From: Flammula alnicola
Taxonomy: Eukaryota > Basidiomycota > Agaricomycetes > Agaricales > Strophariaceae
Assembly (NCBI GenBank): GCA_015499995.1
Contig: JADNRV010000200.1
Span: 24,848-88,847, forward strand
DNA: 64,000 nt
Direction: 5' to 3'
Shown here: positions 57,754 through 64,000 of the stretch, one piece after another
Position numbering within the stretch: position 1 is the stretch's first letter
Layout: each line of letters begins with the position of its first letter
Translations under genes and position numbers: made by a program
Notes under the pieces: model-generated
Databases searched by the model: none
Told to the model about the DNA's origin: nothing
The model's input: the letters and a program-made list of their open reading frames with translations, nothing else

Positions 57754-58019
57754 GCTTCCCCTGAACTAATATATATTCCTCTCGCAGAATGACAAGGACA
57801 CCCTCCAGATCTTAATCTTCCCTTTACCCCCAACTTGTGAGTGTTTCCTGTCTCTGCCCTTCCCCACCTTTTCCACACCGAGTGGCATTCATATGGTCGA
57901 TATCGGAATCCTATTCTTCGATATCACGAACAACCCTGTTATGATAGGGGAAGAATCACCGTCACGAGAACCAGAAACTCAGTCAAGCTCTCAGCGGGGA
58001 GGCTTTCATTAATTTGTCG

Positions 58020-58280
58020 TTACTGACTGCCAGACTGGGACGCGTTTCGTAAACGTTTAACGAGGTATTGTAGATCGTCCCCACTTTCTTGGTCCTCACC
58101 TTCTATTCCAAGTAAAAAATCAACGTATTGTCTTTTTTCTAGAAGTGCTTCGACCGTAAACGACGGAACTGACTCAAGTCTACTCGCGAGTAGAAAAAGC
58201 ATCGTGGCGTTTAAAATCTTGAGCGGGATAGAACGGCCCGTCAATGCTGCCGATATCCGTCCCATATAATTTGCTCGCAA
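58020..58280 (-). CDS. Small uncharacterised ORF
   Basis: This 86-codon open frame contains a mildly hydrophobic helix (LKILNATMLFLLASRLESV) followed by a charged amphipathic C terminus (EALLEKRQYVDFLLGIEGED and DDLQYLVKRL). Composition looks protein-like, and there are two candidate starts (58280 and 58265). No family is recognised and no splice partner was found. Confidence 0.35.
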   Translation of the reverse strand: MRANYMGRISAALTGRSIPLKILNATMLFLLASRLESVPSFTVEALLEKRQYVDFLLGIEGEDQESGDDLQYLVKRLRNASQSGSQ

Positions 58281-61200
58281 AGCTGCGACGGATGGGCGAA
58301 GGCGAAGGCTGAATGAGGCTGGACCTTGGTTTTGGAAGCTTGTATTCTCCGGAAAACTATTTCCCGAGTTCGAGTTCTGATCGAGGCGTTAATTCCCGTC
58401 CTTCTAATTACAGTATTTCAGGTTGACAGGCTCGGAGTACACCTCAGCTTCAAGATCTAAGGTATATCCAGAGTTCGGATCAACATCCGACTTGAATGAG
58501 AGGTCAGTCTCTGGTACAAATTGTGGGCCGGATTATTTTTCTTAAGTTCTCCTGATGTACGAGTGGGCTGTCGATCTTTCCTCGCCCTCTTTTTTTCCCT
58601 TCCTGTCTATTTGATGATTGAAGTATCGAGCTCTCAAGGGCGTGGAATTTGAAACTTTATAAGCACGATTCATTCTGTGTATCTCGGTCGTGAATCATGA
58701 CTGACTTCTCTGGAGAAGGTCGATCAGGTAGACTATTTTATTTTCTAGTGACATTACCAAACAGATATTTTTGTCTCCATACAAGAATATTATCTCAATA
58801 ATCTGTATATCCATATCTTCTCTGCTAATCAAGTGGGTCATGCTCAAAATGGAGAGCCGTGGATGATTGGTTCCGCTTAACATTCTGTCCCGTTTACCTC
58901 CTCAATGTGTTTCTAAAAAGATATGACATCGAAGGTTGAATAGGCACCGTATGTGTGTCCCATATGCCCCGGTACGAAGCAGCGCGGAAGCAGACAGACA
59001 AAGATATCCACGAAAACACCCACGCAACGCCTCCAATTCCCAGAGAGAAGATCCACTGGCAGAAAATCTGTCATATTGAACTCACGCGGGAGAACCGCCG
59101 TTCCCGGAATAATCAGAGGGTACTTGGGGAGAACTAAAGCCGATCAACTCTCAAGCAGAAGTAGTACTGCCAGTGGAGGGAGTACCGAATTTAGAATTAG
59201 ATCAGCGTCATCGCACTTAGTACTCTGCCTGATACCGAATTCCAAGGCTGATTTGTAGCTTGCTGCAAATGAGGGACAGTTACCTAGCCCACGGGTGTTG
59301 ACTGCCCTTCCCCCTACAATCACCGTTTTACATCCCTCAAGCTCAATATTTCTCCCACCACACCTCCTCACCACTCACGGTTGTACTACGCGTGATTGAG
59401 AAACGTTTGGGCATATTGTAATCTACTCTCTTGAGTTCCCTTAAGGTGCGGTTATCGGTATTTAAACTGAACTTGGGAGAGATGCAATATTCTTCTCTTT
59501 CCATGACTACTCTTCTCATTTCCAAGGTCCTCGGATGTAAGAGGCCTTGCGGTCTTGGGTCAAGCTGAGTCACTGCAAGCGTTCATCGGAGTCTTCTGGA
59601 ATGCGTTATATATATTATAGAGGCCATATCACGATCAGAGGTAGGAGCCGGAAAATCCTTATCCAGTATGTAATTAAATGTCAAAGCGAAGACATCCTGA
59701 GATGTTCTACGGGCGCTCTGTATTCGGTGGATTCACCGATGTGATACACCACAGCGACGGTCACTGCGCCACATCAATAATGTCACTCGTCACTCGACAC
59801 CTAGTAGTGTCTGAAACTTACATATCTCTATCACTTGAATAGATTTCCGTGCAGTCGGCTGGCACATATACAGGATATACCCAAGCAGGCGGTGCTGAAA
59901 TAAGGCGCAATTACATCGTCATCCGAGTTCGTCCACCCTCATGATCAGACTACCAAAACATCAAACAACCGGCCCGCGGCGTCTGGCATGTCAGAAATGA
60001 GCACAAACGTGAAATCAAGGACTATAGCTACATGGTCGCACACATGTTATGGTGGAGAGAAAATTGGGCTGTTATTTATATGTCTGGAGCATGTGTATAT
60101 GAAGGGTACATGGTGGGTATCAGTGTATTGAGATAGCCTCTGGATCATTCTCTATACAGCTTGAATGCGTATTTCTCAAGTCCTAGGTGTCCATGGTCTT
60201 CGTCTTTCTGTGAAATAAAAAGGTATGCTAGCCTCATATATCGCGGTTGAAATTGGCGGTGCTGTTTAGGTTTAACGTCTTTTTGTGCTAACTTTAGCTT
60301 CGGTGTCCCTGGACTGCGCCTCTTATCAATCTATTTTTGCACTTTTCATGCGCCTTTGAGTAACATTGGAGTAACATGCAAGTAAACCACAAAAACGACA
60401 GGGATGCAACGTTAAATTATGCGTTGCATTGCCGCTGGTAAGTAATTGAAACACGGAGATTTCTTCACAACCTCTTCCATAGTGATTATCAGTCTGAGTG
60501 CGCCTTACCAAGCGTGGGTCTCGCTGAATTTCCTGAGCCCTTTCTGAAGCTGCAATACATAGTATAACAGATTCTCTTTGAGGGGTTCTTGAAGAGTCAA
60601 TTCACCCATCGGCAACGTTCAACTTCCCATTAACAATGTGTATATAGTGCAACGTAAGGTTGGCGTGAGGCAGGCACAAAATCCCGAGTTGGGACATCGT
60701 CGAACTTATCGCACGGTCGCAAGGCGTCGCTTCATAATAACTTATTAATAATAAGCTCATTCACTTTCGGTACCGAGAGGCACAACTTGTACTTAACGAC
60801 ATGCTATTGCTCGGACTACGTACGTAAACAGGCCTGACTGGAGTTATTCAGTGGGATAATAAAAGGTTCCTTGGTCGCAGATTGGAAGTATCCAAATTAC
60901 AAAGGATCCGACAAAAGAGTGAACGAGGCATTTTTCCGACCGCTCGGCCGCTCGCACACTAGTGAACACTTCTGATAAGCAACACGCGTCGCCATAACTT
61001 GATCTATCGCCAACCGGCAACAGGAAGGCCAGAACGACGTATCTGGCCTTGGAGAGGAAGCCTAGGGAAGCACCTCACCCTGGACCCTCCATCTGAAAAT
61101 AACCTGTTCCAATACATCGTCTATGTTATTATTTACAGGCACATTTTGTCTGAACAGAATCATGAACTTTGTTTCGCAAAAGCCTTCATCTATCAGCGCA

Positions 61201-64000
61201 AAGTGGTCAATTTTAAAACTCTGAATCACACATTTCCTACACCCCTCCAGCGGCGCCTTCCTAACTATTATCAAGGGTCTTATTGACGTGTGTAGTGAAG
61301 GTCGAAGTTGGGATGAAAGGGAATCGGACCCACTACACTGGTGCGTTGGTACATTTATCAACGGCCCGTGGACCGTTATGGATTTATGAGGCGCGTCCGA
61401 TGGGCGCGTCGCGCTCCCGGCACTGCATACTAAGCAGTTGTGTGCCGATCTCTACCCTGGCTTGCGCATCCTTCCCTGGTGTCTTCAATGCAGTTGTCAA
61501 CTTATTCTCCTCGGAGTGCCGACGCACGGTGGACTTCATCGATGAAAAAGGTTTTATGGCATGCAGGGCGGTCGCCAAACCTGATCGGTTGCCGACAAGT
61601 CGCAAGCGCCCTTACTGAATCGGGCCCGCCGTTCGGGCCCTGCCTTTCCCTGACCGTCCGGCGCCTGCACCCGCTTTCACATTTACTTAAGTGTACTTTA
61701 TGAAGGAGGGTAACCATATATTAGGGTATAAAATTAACCGGGCATGCTGCAGCCCTGCACCTGGGACGTTGAGGTCGTAATCAGGGCGCTAACTTCTATG
61801 TAAGCTCATATTCATATCTATAACGACGTCGACCTTGACATGCTGCGCAGGACGACTTGGTAGCCTTGACAAGCTCTCATATATTCTTAGTAACCATCCT
61901 AGAGCGAGCACATATTAATTCTTGATATCATTGTCTGATAGTTGAAGAAAAGGCTGAGTTTCCATCTATATTGGGCGTATTTTATTGCTCATCGGTCAAA
62001 AAATAGATAAAGATGATCGGCGACAGGCAGGACAAGAAGCACCGGGTTGAGTGGGGTCTAATAAATTAAATATTGGTATAAGTAAGCTCTAGGAACCTTT
62101 TAGGCGCCGGACCTTGTTATTTATTTCAAGAGGCGCCTCCGTCAGCAAGATTAGCATGTTTGGTTCCTGATGACCACAGATCTGAGATCGATGATGGCCT
62201 ATATAAAAGAGAGTGCCATCATGATCACAATTTTTAGCAGCTTGGAGTGGAATGAAATTCGGAGGCCCGATCCGGTTTGAGCTCGGAGGAAGGATAAGCA
62301 AAAAAAACATACCAGGGAACGTCTTTCTAAGTTGAGTTGAGAGTCTCGACTCTCCACCGCGCAAAGCATACATGGCGCCAACAATTAAATAACTTCTGAA
62401 TGTATGGCTGGAGGCAAAATTGAGAATGACAAGGACGACTCTTCTTTAACATTCAGAATGTCAGCTAAGATTGCCACCCATTTCATTCTTTTGAATTCCC
62501 ATTGACTTAAGTACCACAGGGTGGAACTCAAGGAATGACGAGGTTACTAGTAGCTCAGTGGCAGCTGGCTAGTGCGCACGGCCCGTTCACTCGGATACTG
62601 TGAGGAAGAGGAAGTCTGGGTTGTGGAACGCGTAAATCCTGTGGATTCTAGAATGAGTATAGGCCAAAGGCACTTCATCGGATCTCTGAATCGAATACAT
62701 ACCATTCAGTATAGTGCGCATTACGCGCACGTCATGATCCTGAAGCATTTCGCATGGAGCATCTGCGTAATGCTACTCGACTGACACGGCGGACAAATGT
62801 GCTGGACTGGCAGTCACATGCTGACTTGGCTAATCTTCGTCGGGCCGCACCATTCACGCATACTTAATATCCTTCAGCATCAGTCAAATTTTGCTTGATA
62901 ACCGGTCGAAGATATCGTTCAGGCTCACCCGTCGGCAGCTGCACGGGGTGCGTGCGATGAGCCTGGTGGGCGGGTGTGTAGTGTACGTACGGCACGCCAT
63001 CGTTCGTTATTGTTCGTCTAGACAACGCGTTAAAGGTTCTATCATAATCAGGGCGAATACCAATGGGCTGTGGGCTGAAATGGAGACGGGCGTTCCACGG
63101 AAGGCGGCATTTTTTGCAATACATTACGCGCTAACTCATACTAGAAAAAAAAATGGAGCTTTCCAAGCAGCGGGCCGCGTCGTTCCGGCGTGGAGGGGTA
63201 CCATTACCATTATCGCCTATCGTGTGATCCGCGTTGGCAGCTGCCCAGACGAGGAAACAAAGGAGGTTGACGGAAAACGTTCATATAATGTAGATCCATC
63301 ATGTCGCTGCAGACACACTCGGATGGGATGATCCGTACTCGTGCTGGTCCAGCGGGAAATGCAAACTTGCGAGATCTCGCACAAATCTCGCAGTGTTCAG
63401 TCATCTGCCATTCTGCTCTACATACCATACCCCAGCCTTGTAATAAATATTACCCAGCATCGGACATCAAGGCCTCAAGCTCAAAGCTTATGAAGCAGAT
63501 AGCGCTACGTACGGCTAATACTACCTGCGTTGTACGTGCGCACGGCAGTCAAAAACTCTGCGGATCGGGAAACTAAGTAGCCGGTTAGTCTGAACTCTGC
63601 GAAGCCAGTCGAATATTATTTTATGCGGGGTGCGGGGTGTGCTAGTGCTGCCGGAGGCAATGTGGGGTAAGCAGCGGGGATGTGGGTACCATTCATGCTC
63701 GACGTTGCATTTCTGCAGCGCTGAGCGCTGAGGCATCTTTCAAAGTTCAAGTTGATACCAGGCAACTTGAACTTGAGGCTTAAAGTAGTCTCTCCTGACA
63801 GACCATATACACTGACAGATGACAATCGATCTTTGCTGATTATAAGGGCTGAAAGAGAAGTGCGTGCGATAGGTCTGGCCAGTCTGGCCACCCGATCGAC
63901 TCGACCGGCCCTGATCAACGTCCAATAGGGGGCCTTAAAGTTATCGTAAGGATTATCCTGCAGGAGACTTTAACTTGCTCGGCGCCCTGGGGCGTCGACG
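58281..64000. other. 5.7-kb gene-poor tail of the window
   Basis: No open frame beyond about 146 codons, no spliced gene model, no recognisable transposon domain and no tRNA or rRNA was found. The longest frames (for example 62891-63331 and 61283-61618, plus strand) lack motifs and overlap equally good frames on the other strand. The contrast with the packed genes upstream suggests old degraded repeats or an island edge. Confidence 0.45.
63743..63774. repeat. Perfect 12-bp hairpin
   Basis: AAGTTCAAGTTG (63743-63754) and its exact reverse complement CAACTTGAACTT (63763-63774) enclose an 8-base loop. It is not followed by a T-run and is not attached to a gene. Confidence 0.7.

Noticed and set aside
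62540..62590. tRNA-like TAGCTCAGTGGCAG motif
   Set aside because: No B box or cloverleaf pairing follows within 60 bp.

Overview
The window is nuclear DNA of a filamentous basidiomycete, most likely an Agaricomycete (mushroom-forming fungus). Genes are dense, on both strands, and split by many short (about 50-65 bp) GT-AG introns. The recognisable families fit: a NACHT relic, galactose-binding-like single-pass membrane proteins, a Clp1-like protein, an agaric-type F-box protein, a CHAT fragment and a CYP fragment. The species cannot be named from the sequence. Exon limits were worked out by hand from splice signals and reading phase.

Layout. 0.4-2.1 kb: decayed NACHT NTPase gene. 2.5-16.4 kb: two paralogous single-pass membrane protein genes pointing away from each other around HEM14 (protoporphyrinogen oxidase). 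The right-hand paralog is cut in two by a 6.7-kb DNA transposon (8909-15623) carrying a DUF6589-type putative transposase and a RecQ-like helicase in convergent orientation; a MULE-like foldback MITE (8978-9841) sits nested in its left end. 16.6-20.0 kb: an Old Yellow Enzyme oxidoreductase and an intracellular chymotrypsin-fold protease. 21.2-28.1 kb: Zn2Cys6 factor, Cyp33-like RRM protein, TAF13, a Pho80/Pcl-like cyclin and a GFA/CENP-V protein. 29.9-30.4 kb: 5' stub of a P450. 31.3-38.7 kb: Clp1-like protein, ALYREF/Yra1 export adaptor with a very long intron, Rpc31, and a broken acid sphingomyelinase. 39.4-46.2 kb: full-length ABCC transporter. 46.8-55.6 kb: Rud3-like golgin, a duplicated promoter block enclosing gene scraps, an F-box protein and a tRNA-dihydrouridine synthase. 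55.7-64 kb: gene-poor, one possible decayed gene and a small ORF.

Most cellular genes here are housekeeping (heme synthesis, Pol II and Pol III transcription, mRNA export, Golgi tethering, tRNA modification). They are unrelated in pathway and do not form a metabolic cluster. The accessory signal is concentrated in the transposon nest at 8.9-15.6 kb, the foldback repeat at 4.9-5.4 kb, the promoter duplication at 48.5-50.9 kb and the pseudogenes.

The strongest discovery candidate is the nested transposon. A 9-bp target duplication (ATCAAGCGC) flanks it, removing it restores the reading frame of the host membrane-protein gene, and both of its genes are open. Its transposase/helicase gene pair resembles the helicase-encoding branch (AcademH) of Academ DNA transposons.
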